In this document: in pieces, positions 36,079 through 43,871 of the stretch
How positions within the stretch are numbered: position 1 is the stretch's first letter
Layout: every line of letters begins with the position of its first letter
NCBI GenBank assembly: GCA_020073705.1
Contig: JAIQES010000014.1
Coordinates: 1 to 64,000, forward strand
Direction: 5' to 3'
DNA length: 64,000 nucleotides
From: Terriglobia bacterium
GTDB lineage: Bacteria; Acidobacteriota; Terriglobia; Acidiferrales; UBA7541
Made by a program: the position numbers and the translations under genes
Notes under the pieces: generated by a model
What the model was told of the DNA's origin: nothing
What the model saw: the letters and a program-made list of their open reading frames with translations, nothing else
Databases searched by the model: none

Positions 36079-37692
36079 ATGGAATTGACACAAAATGTCG
36101 CTGCGTGGCTCGGTTGGCTGTCGCGTGTCCGCTTTTTCCTCATCACCCTCTTGCTGGCCCTCGTGTTAGTCCTCGGGAAGACGAGCCAGCTCGAGGTTTC
36201 CACGCGGCTGTTCCTCCCTCTGATGATCCTGTGGTACACGCTGGCAATTATCTATACGATTTTGCTGCGATGGATGCCTGTGGCATCGTGGCACGGTCCA
36301 GTCCAGATGGTTTGTGACCTGCTATTGGTTACAGGTCTTATTTATTTGACCGGCACGCAGGACAGTTACTTCATATGGCTTTATCCGCTGGCCATCATCG
36401 TCGCGAGCATTCTATTTTCGCGCGAGGCCACGTTCATCGTCGCGGGACTGAGTTTCATTCTGGTCGGCGGGCTGGCGGAATTGATTTACTACAACGTGTT
36501 ACCGCGCATGCAGATTGTTGTCCCGAGCAGCCGCCAGCTCCAGACCTGGATTTTCAGCAACCTATTTTACTTCATGGCGGTGGCGTACCTTTCGAGCCTG
36601 CTGGCGCAGAGTTTGCGGCGGCAGGGGGCTGAACTCGAAGTCAAACGCGGGGAATTGCAGGATCTTCAGGCATTCAATGAAGACATTATCCACTCGATGA
36701 GGGGTGGGTTGCTCACCACCGATCTCGACGGCCGAATCGTATTGCTCAACCGGACCGGTGAAGAAATTACGGGGTATCGGTTTAGAGCGGTGCGCGGAAT
36801 GATGTTGCAAGATCTATGGCCGAACTTTTGGCTGCCGGGTGATGTGACAGAGGATGGCAAACTGCCACAGCGGCGTGAGGTAGATTTCCTCACACCCGAC
36901 GGACAACAACGCTTCATTGGGATATCAGTCTCTCCCTTGCGCACAGGGGAGCGGCGTACAACCGGCTACGTCTTCAACTTTCAGGATCTGACCGACCTAA
37001 AGCGGTTGGAGCGGGAAGTCGCCACCAAGGACCGCATGGCAGCTCTGGGCCGTCTGTCGGCGGCGATCGCGCACGAAATCCGCCAGCCCCTAACCGCGAT
37101 GGCGGGCGCAGTAAAGGAACTGGGCCAGCTGGTGCCTCTACAGGAGGACGAACAGCACCTGGTTGGCATCGTAAGCCGCGAATCCGAGCGGCTCAACAAG
37201 ATCATCACGGATTTTCTGAACTACTCGCGAGAGAGGACCTACGAATTTTCGGAAGAAGACGTCGCAAGTCTTCTCGATGAGACCCTGACTTTATTCGAGC
37301 GGAACCCGCAATTGGACGGAAAATATCGCATTGAGCGGACATTCGCCGCGCCGGCAGCCCGAATCAAGGTAGATCGCAACCGAATCAAACAAGTGTTTTG
37401 GAACTTGTCCGACAATGCGTTGCGCGCGATGCCCTCCGGCGGGGTCTTGAGCGTTTCCCTGGAGACGGCGCCCTTTTGGGTTCGCATCCGCTTTCGCGAT
37501 ACAGGTGTGGGGTTCGATCCGAAACAAAGCGCAAAAATATTCGAGCCCCTGCAGTCGACGTTTGTGGGTGGAACCGGTCTCGGCCTCGCCATCGTGTATC
37601 AAATTGTCCAAGCACACAGCGGGCGCATCAGCGTGGTCTCGGAGAAAGACCGCGGGGCCGAGTTCACTGTGGAGCTTCCCCGCGTCACTTGA
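36079..37692 (+). CDS. pilS: Sensor histidine kinase PilS
   Basis: 537 residues. Six N-terminal membrane helices (about 20-185) form the sensor, as in PilS of Pseudomonas, where the membrane part senses pilin level. A PAS domain ([21 protein letters not shown], about 212-300) and HisKA with the phospho-His in [15 protein letters not shown] near 330 follow, then HATPase motifs [14 protein letters not shown] and [14 protein letters not shown]. It ends with HEIRQPL rather than HEIRNPL, a minor variant. pilR follows 30 bp downstream. Confidence 0.93.
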   Translation: MELTQNVAAWLGWLSRVRFFLITLLLALVLVLGKTSQLEVSTRLFLPLMILWYTLAIIYTILLRWMPVASWHGPVQMVCDLLLVTGLIYLTGTQDSYFIWLYPLAIIVASILFSREATFIVAGLSFILVGGLAELIYYNVLPRMQIVVPSSRQLQTWIFSNLFYFMAVAYLSSLLAQSLRRQGAELEVKRGELQDLQAFNEDIIHSMRGGLLTTDLDGRIVLLNRTGEEITGYRFRAVRGMMLQDLWPNFWLPGDVTEDGKLPQRREVDFLTPDGQQRFIGISVSPLRTGERRTTGYVFNFQDLTDLKRLEREVATKDRMAALGRLSAAIAHEIRQPLTAMAGAVKELGQLVPLQEDEQHLVGIVSRESERLNKIITDFLNYSRERTYEFSEEDVASLLDETLTLFERNPQLDGKYRIERTFAAPAARIKVDRNRIKQVFWNLSDNALRAMPSGGVLSVSLETAPFWVRIRFRDTGVGFDPKQSAKIFEPLQSTFVGGTGLGLAIVYQIVQAHSGRISVVSEKDRGAEFTVELPRVT

Positions 37693-37722
37693 GGCGCAGG
37701 CTTTGGAAAGAAGAGGTCTTAT

Positions 37723-39123
37723 ATGGCCCACATCCTGGTCGTGGATGACGAACGATCGATCTGTGAATTGCTGGAGATTACCTTTCGCAAGGAAGGGCAT
37801 CGCGTCGAGGTGGCCATGAATGGGGAATCCGCCCGGCGCCGCCTGGAATCGCAGATCTTTGACATTGTGATCTCGGACATTCGGATGCCGGACACCACCG
37901 GCGTGGAACTTCTGCGCTTCTGCAAGGAAATTTCACCGTCGAGTTATTTTTTGTTGATTACGGGCGTACCGACGGTCGAAACGGCGATTGCCGCAATTAA
38001 TGCCGGCGCGGACCGCTATGTGATCAAGGACCACGATCTGGTCGACCAACTGCGCCGGGCCGTGCGTCAGGTAGACGAAACGCTTCGTCTCAAGAGCGAG
38101 GCAGGTTATCTGCGCCGTGAGTTGCGGCGCCTCACCGGCCAGGACAACATCATCGGGCACAGCCCCAAGATGCGTGCCATCTTCGACATGATTTTGACCG
38201 TCGCGCCACAAGCCAGTCGCGTGTTGATCACCGGGGAAACCGGCACGGGGAAGGAACTCGTTGCGCGCGCGATCCACGAAAACAGTTCTCGCGCCCAGGA
38301 GGCGTTCATCACCGTCAACTGCGGCGCGTTTCCGGAAACCTTGCTCGAATCCGAGTTGTTCGGTTACATGAAAGGGGCTTTTACAGGCGCAAATGAGAAC
38401 CGGCAGGGGCTATTTAAGGCCGCAAATGGAGGAACGCTGTTCCTCGATGAGATAGGCAATATGAGTCTGCCGATGCAGGTAAAACTCTTTCGCGTCCTTC
38501 AGGAAGGCAAGGTCCGGCCTCTTGGTTCGAATGAGGAAACCGAAATTGATGTGCGCGTGATCGCAGCGACAAACAAGGATCTCGATAAAGCCATTGCGGC
38601 AGGAGAATTTCGCGAGGACCTGTACTATCGGCTGAGCGTGATCCCCATTCAATTGCCGCCTCTCAGGGAGCGTCGAGAGGATATTCCGCTGCTCGCGCGC
38701 TCCTTCTTGGAGCGCTTCCGCAAATCCATGGAGAAACCCATCGAAGGGATCTCGCCGGAAGCAATGCGTCTGCTGGAAACATATGACTGGCCCGGGAATG
38801 TCCGCGAGCTGGAGAATACGATGGAGCGGTCTGTGGCGCTGGAAACGGAAAACCTGATTTCAGTTGCGGTCCTGCCCGAGAAAGTCAGCCGCCAGGGATT
38901 GGAATCACACGGGCTGTCTTCTGTTTCCTCTATTCCGGGTAATGGCCGCCTGCAGATACCGGAGGGCGGGCTCGACCTGGAGAAGCACATGCAAGAGATG
39001 GAGAGGGCCTACATCGTGGCGGCAGTCGACGCCTGCCACGGTGTAGGGACACACGCGGCGGAGTTGCTCAAGATGAACTACCGCTCTTTCCGGCATTATT
39101 CCAAGAAATACAACATTACTTGA
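37723..39123 (+). CDS. pilR: Sigma-54-dependent response regulator PilR
   Basis: 466 residues. Receiver with Asp in DIVISDIRMPDTTG near 51, AAA+ domain with Walker A GETGTGKE near 172, a canonical GAFTGA loop near 222, Walker B LFLDEIGNM, and a Fis-type HTH at 430-466 (ACHGVGTHAAELLKMNYRSFRHYSKKY). In other bacteria PilR turns on pilA from a sigma-54 promoter. A matching promoter and an upstream palindrome are found directly downstream of this gene, before pilA. Confidence 0.94.
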   Translation: MAHILVVDDERSICELLEITFRKEGHRVEVAMNGESARRRLESQIFDIVISDIRMPDTTGVELLRFCKEISPSSYFLLITGVPTVETAIAAINAGADRYVIKDHDLVDQLRRAVRQVDETLRLKSEAGYLRRELRRLTGQDNIIGHSPKMRAIFDMILTVAPQASRVLITGETGTGKELVARAIHENSSRAQEAFITVNCGAFPETLLESELFGYMKGAFTGANENRQGLFKAANGGTLFLDEIGNMSLPMQVKLFRVLQEGKVRPLGSNEETEIDVRVIAATNKDLDKAIAAGEFREDLYYRLSVIPIQLPPLRERREDIPLLARSFLERFRKSMEKPIEGISPEAMRLLETYDWPGNVRELENTMERSVALETENLISVAVLPEKVSRQGLESHGLSSVSSIPGNGRLQIPEGGLDLEKHMQEMERAYIVAAVDACHGVGTHAAELLKMNYRSFRHYSKKYNIT

Positions 39124-39145
39124 TTCGTTCTTTAGCCGGTTCAAC

Positions 39146-39176
39146 CTATTGGAAGCGTCTCGACCCGAACCAATAG
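39146..39176 (+). terminator. Inverted repeat after pilR
   Basis: CTATTGG (39146-39152) pairs with CCAATAG (39170-39176), loop 17 nt, 22 bp past the pilR stop. No T tract follows, so it may be a weak terminator or mRNA-end stabiliser rather than a Rho-independent stop. Confidence 0.3.
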
Positions 39177-39242
39177 AGAATCACTCCCCATCTGGTCCAG
39201 TTTGAAGATCAATTTTGGTATGCCAATTTTTCGCTTAACAAA

Positions 39243-39259
39243 CTGACAGAAATTGTCAG
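39243..39259. promoter_or_regulatory. Candidate PilR binding site upstream of pilA
   Basis: CTGACAGAAATTGTCAG is a perfect palindrome with 6-bp arms and 5-bp spacer. Each arm contains TGTC, the core reported for PilR sites in Pseudomonas. It lies about 131 bp before the -24 element of the pilA promoter, a normal enhancer distance for a sigma-54 activator. pilR itself is the gene immediately upstream. Confidence 0.5.
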
Positions 39260-39389
39260 AATTGAAGCGATTGGTCCTCACTATTCACAGAAGTCCACAC
39301 CGAGAGGTTCACTCACATTCCCTTCAAGACATTGATCAGAAAGGCGTTATTACCTCCTGTGTCTAAACAGCAATCGTTCAGTCTGAAGT

Positions 39390-39405
39390 TGGCATGTGCA
39401 TTGCA
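39390..39405 (+). promoter_or_regulatory. Sigma-54 promoter of pilA
   Basis: TGGCATGTGCATTGCA matches the TGGCAC-N5-TTGCW consensus: GG of the -24 box and GC of the -12 box are 10 bp apart and only the sixth base differs. Start of transcription would be near 39417, giving a leader of about 70 nt to the pilA ATG at 39486. Confidence 0.8.
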
Positions 39406-39485
39406 CATTAAGACCGCGGTTGCCGGTATGGCACTAGATGAACAGCAAAAACAAATTCTCTATGATCCCAACAGGAGCAAATAGA

Positions 39486-39956
39486 ATGCGAAATAAACAA
39501 AAGGGTTTTTCATTGATTGAGTTGCTGATCGTGGTCGCGATCATTCTGATCATCGCGGCGATCGCGATTCCGAACTTGCTGCGTTCCAAGATGGCGGCCA
39601 ACGAAGCATCTGCCGTTGCTTCGCTGCGTACGTTTAACACAGCCATCGTGGCCTACCAGACCACTTACGGCACCGATCCCGACACGGGCTTTGCTCAACT
39701 CGGACCGTCGGCTACGCCAAGCCTCGCTGCGGCGGACTTGGTTGACAACTTGCTTGGCCTTGACCCTGCGGTAAAGAGCGGGTACACGATGACTTATACG
39801 CCAGGTGGAGGCACGCCCATCACAACGTACACAATCATCGCCACCCCCGTATCAGCCTCGACTGGTCAGCGGTACTTCTTCACGGACCAGAGTGGTGTGA
39901 TTCGCCAGACCACCGATGGTAACGCCCCAACCGCAACCAGCCCTCCGATCGGCTAG
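39486..39956 (+). CDS. pilA: Major type IV pilin PilA
   Basis: 156 residues from ATG 39486, chosen over an upstream ATG (39438) because AGGAG lies 8 bases before it and the leader MRNKQKG is short and basic. Prepilin peptidase site KG/FSLIELLIVVAIILII has Phe+1 and Glu+5. After the N-terminal helix comes MAANEASAVASLRTFNTA, then a small globular domain with a C-terminal TGQRYFFTDQSGVIRQT strand. No cysteines are present for a disulfide loop. Expressed from a sigma-54 promoter. Confidence 0.95.
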   Translation: MRNKQKGFSLIELLIVVAIILIIAAIAIPNLLRSKMAANEASAVASLRTFNTAIVAYQTTYGTDPDTGFAQLGPSATPSLAAADLVDNLLGLDPAVKSGYTMTYTPGGGTPITTYTIIATPVSASTGQRYFFTDQSGVIRQTTDGNAPTATSPPIG

Positions 39957-39979
39957 TGATTCTTGGGAAAAACCTACTT

Positions 39980-40009
39980 GGGGGAGAAGGGCGAAAGGCC
40001 TTCTCCCCC
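39980..40009 (+). terminator. Terminator of pilA
   Basis: GGGGGAGAAGG (39980-39990) pairs with CCTTCTCCCCC (39999-40009), an 11-bp stem around an 8-nt loop, 24 bp after the pilA stop. The following ATTGTTAT is only moderately T-rich. Strong stem suggests termination or 3'-end protection of an abundant mRNA. Confidence 0.7.
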
Positions 40010-40074
40010 ATTGTTATATGGCTCGTAAATTGCAATATCGGATTGTGATTGCTCACCAAGCGAGAGGTTAGGTC

Positions 40075-40584
40075 ATGAGGCGGCGAGAATCGACCAAAGA
40101 TCCCAGGGTATCCGGCTACTCCCGCAGGGGCTTCTCCCTCATCGAGCTTCTGGTCGTAGTCGCTGTGATTCTGATTATCGCCGCAATTGCCATCCCGAAT
40201 TACATCAAGTCAAAGATGCGAGCAAATGAGGCCTCGGCAGTCGAGAGCCTGCGCAACATTTCAACAGCCGAGGTTCTCTACTCCAGTTTATACGGCATTG
40301 GTTTCTCCGATAGTCTGGTAAAGCTCGGAGGCGGTGGCACAGTCGTTGATCAAGACCATGCTGGTTTGATTGACGAAGTTCTTGCAGCCGGACTCAAGAG
40401 CGGATATCTTTTCACATTTACGCCGCTTGCGACAGACTCGCAGGGACACGTCCTCACATACTCCGTGATAGCGGATCCCCAAGTCCCAGGGAATTCAGGT
40501 CAAAGACATTTCTATGCGGACCAGACAATGGTGATTCGGTCCAATGTGTCTGCAACTGCCGGACCCAGCGATCCCCCCGCTTAG
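40075..40584 (+). CDS. Second type IV pilin
   Basis: 169 residues. Prepilin site RRG/FSLIELLVVVAVILII with Glu+5 after an 18-residue basic leader, longer than in the first pilin. Then MRANEASAVESLRNISTAEV and a C-terminal GNSGQRHFYADQTMVIRS, clearly a paralogue of the neighbouring pilin. It could be an alternative major or a minor pilin. No sigma-54 site is seen directly upstream; transcription may come through or past the pilA hairpin. Its last codons belong to the 219-bp duplicated segment. Confidence 0.9.
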   Translation: MRRRESTKDPRVSGYSRRGFSLIELLVVVAVILIIAAIAIPNYIKSKMRANEASAVESLRNISTAEVLYSSLYGIGFSDSLVKLGGGGTVVDQDHAGLIDEVLAAGLKSGYLFTFTPLATDSQGHVLTYSVIADPQVPGNSGQRHFYADQTMVIRSNVSATAGPSDPPA

Positions 40585-40764
40585 CTGATGCTTGGGTTTT
40601 TCACTTCCGGGCATTCCGGGATATCGGTGCCGCCGCAACTTCCTGCTACACTCTTGTTGTGAATCAACGAAGACGATTGGAATTTGTTTACGTGTTTCTT
40701 TTCACCGCTGCATTTGCCCTGCGGTCGCGTCTGGGCCGCCTTCAAGAGTTCTGCCCGATTCTGC
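40546..40764 (+). repeat. 219-bp direct duplication, copy A
   Basis: This segment (end of the second pilin, intergenic DNA and the first 35 or so codons of a lolA-like gene) recurs at 42578-42796 with the same length and a small number of base differences. Shared landmarks include CTTAGCTGATGCTTGGGTTT, GGGATATCGGTGCCGCC and GTGAATCAACGAAGACGATT. Beyond 40764 the copies differ completely. Confidence 0.9.
40658..40764 (+). pseudogene. Broken 5' fragment of a lolA-like gene
   Basis: The copy of the lolA start here (GTG AAT CAA CGA AGA) reads NQRRRLEFVYVFLFTAAFAL like the intact gene and then loses a base relative to it (CTGCGGTCGCG against CTGCCGGTTGCG), shifting frame and reaching a stop shortly afterwards. 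The homology ends at TTCTGC, only about 35 codons in. The rest of the gene is absent. It should be inactive. Confidence 0.75.
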
Positions 40765-40869
40765 GATCAAAGTGTATCTGTGCACGGTGGCCTGCGACAT
40801 GACGCGCTCTTTTGACGGTCTGTCGATGAGGCGGAGCATGTGATTCGGTGCAATCCTTTCTCCGGGCAC

Positions 40870-42309
40870 CTAGGCAGGAGGGAGGGCGTCGGTGCGCACA
40901 TAGATGACGCCGAGGGCGTCCTGATAGAGCTTGCGCCAGCCGCGAGTGATGCTGAGGAGGCCGGCGATTGGAGCGCCGGGCTCGACCAGAACAGTACGGA
41001 TGTCGCGGCGGAGGAATTCGGGCTGGGGATCCACTTGCCCCTGGTACAACTCGTTGAAGTGCGCGAGAAAGGAATCGCCGTAAAGATCGGCGCGCCCGTC
41101 CACGTAGACGCGATACTTCGGATAGAGACGCCAGATAAGATAGCCACCGAAGGAGTAGGCGTTGAAGATCTGCCCGATGGGATGGCTTTGTTCGAGGAAG
41201 GTGACGGCGTCCGCGGGGAAGCGCGTGCGTTCGAAAGTGGCGGCGCCGGCAATGCTGGCGTGCCAGCGCCAGCCGCACAGGAGAATGAGCAGAACAAACG
41301 CAGCGCAGCGAAGCGGGCGTGGAATGCGCCAGGGGAGAGGCGCCGGGCGCCAGCCGGAAAGCAGGGGAATGCAGGCGACGGTGAACAACGCCATGTGGCG
41401 CATGGAATGTAGCGCGGCACCGGCGAAGAAAGTAACGAAGAGAATCTCGCCGGGACGCAGCGTCTTGCGACGCAGCGCCAACGTCAGAACGGTCAAGCCT
41501 ACCAGCAGGAAAAAGGGAAAGAAAAGGCGCTGCAGCGGATTGGGCGGCTGCCACTCAATTAGGAGGATCTGCATAACGGGAGAACGCAGGGTTTCGAAAG
41601 GATAGGTGTAGAGGCGCAAACCATTGGGATTCAGCGGTACCATAAGAAGACAAACAAGCGCCGCCGCCCCGAGATGGGTCGCGCGGGTGAGGAGCTTCTG
41701 CCGCGCGCTCGCGTCGGTTATAGCATCGAGCATATAACCCGCCAGGAACAGAAGAATCACTGTCGGCCCTATGATGTATCCGCCGTGAAGATTGACCCAC
41801 AGAATGGTCAGGAGCGGAAGGGCGAGCAGGGGCCGCCAGGCGCTGGTGCGGCGGTGAGCTTCCAGCACAAAACGAAACAGGGAGAACAAGCACAGCGTGA
41901 AAGCCTGCGGGCGCACGAGGAATGTAGGATGAGCAGCCCACACCGCCAGAGCCAGAACGGGAAGGCGGATATAGAGAGCCCCTTCGGTGCAGCGAAAGGC
42001 CAGCCAGTAGGCGGCCGCGGTAATCAGGCCAAAAAGCACCAGCACGGCGGCATAGCCGCCGAAACGGTACGTGGCATAAAGAAACAGTTCGGAAAGCCAT
42101 TCATGCGTAATCCAGCGTTGTCCCTCGACCGTAAAAGAAAAAGGATCGCTGCGCGGAATCGCATGGGTTGCATAAAGAAGCTGACCGGTGCGGAGGTGCC
42201 ACCAGAAATCCGCGGATGCCAGGGACGGCAGGCAAGCCGCGAAGAGGGCCAAAAAAACGGCGGCTTCAGCGCCATGCGCTTCAAGCCACTGACGAACGCG
42301 GAGATGCAT
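40870..42309 (-). CDS. Polytopic membrane protein, glycosyltransferase-39/GT-C-like
   Basis: 479 residues with about 10-11 hydrophobic helices over the first 370 and a soluble tail. After the first helix comes ASADFWWHLRTGQLL, an acidic-aromatic loop resembling the metal-binding loop of GT-C glycosyltransferases; WITHEWLSELF follows. The tail contains NAYSFGGYLIWRLYPKYRVYVDGRADLYG, typical of a family of uncharacterised bacterial membrane proteins. A role in glycosylation of pilin or envelope is only a guess. The gene is opposite in strand to every pilus gene around it and lies between the two copies of a duplication. Confidence 0.7.
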   Translation of the reverse strand: MHLRVRQWLEAHGAEAAVFLALFAACLPSLASADFWWHLRTGQLLYATHAIPRSDPFSFTVEGQRWITHEWLSELFLYATYRFGGYAAVLVLFGLITAAAYWLAFRCTEGALYIRLPVLALAVWAAHPTFLVRPQAFTLCLFSLFRFVLEAHRRTSAWRPLLALPLLTILWVNLHGGYIIGPTVILLFLAGYMLDAITDASARQKLLTRATHLGAAALVCLLMVPLNPNGLRLYTYPFETLRSPVMQILLIEWQPPNPLQRLFFPFFLLVGLTVLTLALRRKTLRPGEILFVTFFAGAALHSMRHMALFTVACIPLLSGWRPAPLPWRIPRPLRCAAFVLLILLCGWRWHASIAGAATFERTRFPADAVTFLEQSHPIGQIFNAYSFGGYLIWRLYPKYRVYVDGRADLYGDSFLAHFNELYQGQVDPQPEFLRRDIRTVLVEPGAPIAGLLSITRGWRKLYQDALGVIYVRTDALPPA

Positions 42310-42508
42310 GGTGAGGCGATTCTAACGTGGCCAGGTCAGTGAGTGGTGGTCAATGTGGGAAGGAGGTTCCCGGGAGTGTACGCCAGGTGCTGTTCTTCGG
42401 GTGTCATCGCAGTCTTCGCTCCGTTCCTATGAAGTGAAGGGGAATTCGGCTTAATACTTTGCATTCCGACCAGCTATCAAAGGCGCGCGACGAAATTGGC
42501 GACGCACG

Positions 42509-42619
42509 TGCTGTGTTCACCAGACGGATACACAAATCCGAAAGTCCTCAACATCTCGTCAAGTGGCTTTTCCCTCTGTGTCTGCGCCTGCTGGACCCGG
42601 AGATCCCCCGCTTAGCTGA
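42509..42619 (+). pseudogene. Decayed 3' end of a third pilin gene
   Basis: Read in the frame starting at 42509, the end spells VSAPAGPGDPPLS before a stop, against VSATAGPSDPPA-stop at the end of the intact second pilin; one C is missing from the C run, so the original TAG is out of frame. Upstream, weaker traces (HQT...IR) recall the ADQTMVIR strand. No pilin N-terminus lies before it. It is a remnant, part of the 219-bp duplicated segment and slightly beyond. Confidence 0.45.
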
Positions 42620-42796
42620 TGCTTGGGTTTTCGGCCTCTGGACGGTCCGGGATATCGGTGCCGCCCCAACTTCCTGCTACACTCTTGTTGTGAATCAACG
42701 AAGACGATTGGAATTTGTTTACGTAGTTCTTTTCATCGCTGCATTTGCTCTGCCGGTTGCGTCTGGATCGCCTTCAAGAGCTCTGCCCGATTCTGC
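42578..42796 (+). repeat. 219-bp direct duplication, copy B
   Basis: Second copy of the segment at 40546-40764, containing the decayed pilin end, the intergenic DNA and the start of the intact lolA-like gene. Copies are 1.8 kb apart and enclose the opposite-strand membrane-protein gene. Confidence 0.9.
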
Positions 42797-43457
42797 TAAA
42801 GCAATCGCGCGGCTTCTGGAAGAGCACTATCACCACGCACAGACGCTCCGCGCCGTATTTCTGGAACGCTACAGCGAGGGCCCTCGGGAAGCGCGCATTG
42901 AGTCCGGCACTGTCTATTTCCGCAGGCCGGGGCGCATGCGCTGGGAATACGAATCGCCGGAAAAGAAGCTCTTTGTCGCGGACGGAAAGACAGTCTGGTT
43001 TTATGTTCCGGCCGATCACACGGTCACACGAGCCCCGGTGAAAGAAAGCTCGGACTGGCGCACGCCGCTTGCCCTGCTGACGGGAAAAGCAGATCTCTCC
43101 CGGCTGTGCAGCCGCATCGATCTGGTTAGCCAGAGCGCTACTCCTGCAGGACACGCGATCCTGCGCTGCTTGCCCAGAGGAGAAAAAGACGGTGGATCTG
43201 CGGCTGGGCCCTCTTCATCAAAGGACTCCACGGAACTTCCTGGCACTGGAAACTTCACTGAAGTCCTGCTCGAAGTGGATTCATCGAGCGGGGAACTCGC
43301 CCGCGTGCAGATTCGACAGGCTGGCGGAATTGACCTGGAATATAGGTTTGGGGACTGGCAGCAAGACCTGCCGCTACCGGATGAAATGTTTCGTTTCCGC
43401 GCACCGGCAGGCGTAGCGATTGTTGACGGTTCCGCCCTCAACAATGCATCGCACTGA
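42690..43457 (+). CDS. Outer-membrane lipoprotein carrier protein LolA-like
   Basis: 255 residues from GTG 42690, giving a signal peptide (NQRRRLEFVYVVLFIAAFAL, cleavage after ASG). The mature part starts AKAIARLLEEHYHHAQTLRAVFLERYSEG and continues SGTVYFRRPGRMRWEYESPEKKLFVADGKTVWFYVP, the LolA core. LolA ferries lipoproteins across the periplasm to the outer membrane; LolB or RseB-like roles share the fold. A 20-residue Ser/Gly-rich insert lies near residue 180. The longer frame upstream runs through the pilin remnant and is not used. Confidence 0.85.
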   Translation: MNQRRRLEFVYVVLFIAAFALPVASGSPSRALPDSAKAIARLLEEHYHHAQTLRAVFLERYSEGPREARIESGTVYFRRPGRMRWEYESPEKKLFVADGKTVWFYVPADHTVTRAPVKESSDWRTPLALLTGKADLSRLCSRIDLVSQSATPAGHAILRCLPRGEKDGGSAAGPSSSKDSTELPGTGNFTEVLLEVDSSSGELARVQIRQAGGIDLEYRFGDWQQDLPLPDEMFRFRAPAGVAIVDGSALNNASH

Positions 43458-43871
43458 ATGTTCAGAGCCGCTCTCGCCCCCCGGTGATTTCCTCGTGCAA
43501 CGAGAACTATTCTGCTGCGGCACGGCCGCTGCTCCCGGGTCCACATCCGTAATCAAGGCCGCGCAATATTGATTTCCGCGAACGCCGCCCACAGGAATTG
43601 TCCTCAGATTCAGCCGGATCGGTTCATTCAAAAAGAAGCGGCGCCCCGGGAAGCTCATCCGGTGGAGGAGTAGCCTGGGACGCCGCGAAATCGAATCGGA
43701 GAGTTTCGTCTCCAGGTCGTGCGTGGGGGATCGATCTTAGAAAATCAAATTGGACGCAAACCGCCGGTGCGCGACGTTTGGGATGCGAATGGGCCGCTGG
43801 AGTTATTACCCTGCACACGCAGCCTTCGGCCTGCCTTTTGGCATCTAGGTTGTTGAGGTACACTGGTTAGC
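43458..43871. other. Non-coding gap before the second pilus gene set
   Basis: About 414 bp without a gene I can support. Two short minus-strand frames and one plus-strand frame are open, but none has a recognisable domain, a ribosome site or conserved-looking composition. A promoter for the downstream cluster should lie here; only weak candidates are visible (TACACT at 43859). Confidence 0.5.

Noticed and set aside
42497-42512. TGGC...TGCT resembling a sigma-54 promoter upstream of lolA
   Set aside because: Only the GG and GC spacing fits; it lies within the decayed pilin tail and far from the lolA start. Chance match.
43839-43854. Possible sigma-54 promoter TGGCATCTAGGTTGTT before the second pilC
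   Set aside because: The -12 box has GT rather than GC, and the start would lie only a few bases before the ATG, leaving no ribosome site.
43598-43870. 90-codon plus frame and overlapping minus frames before the second pilC
   Set aside because: No ribosome site, no family, and composition unlike real genes nearby.
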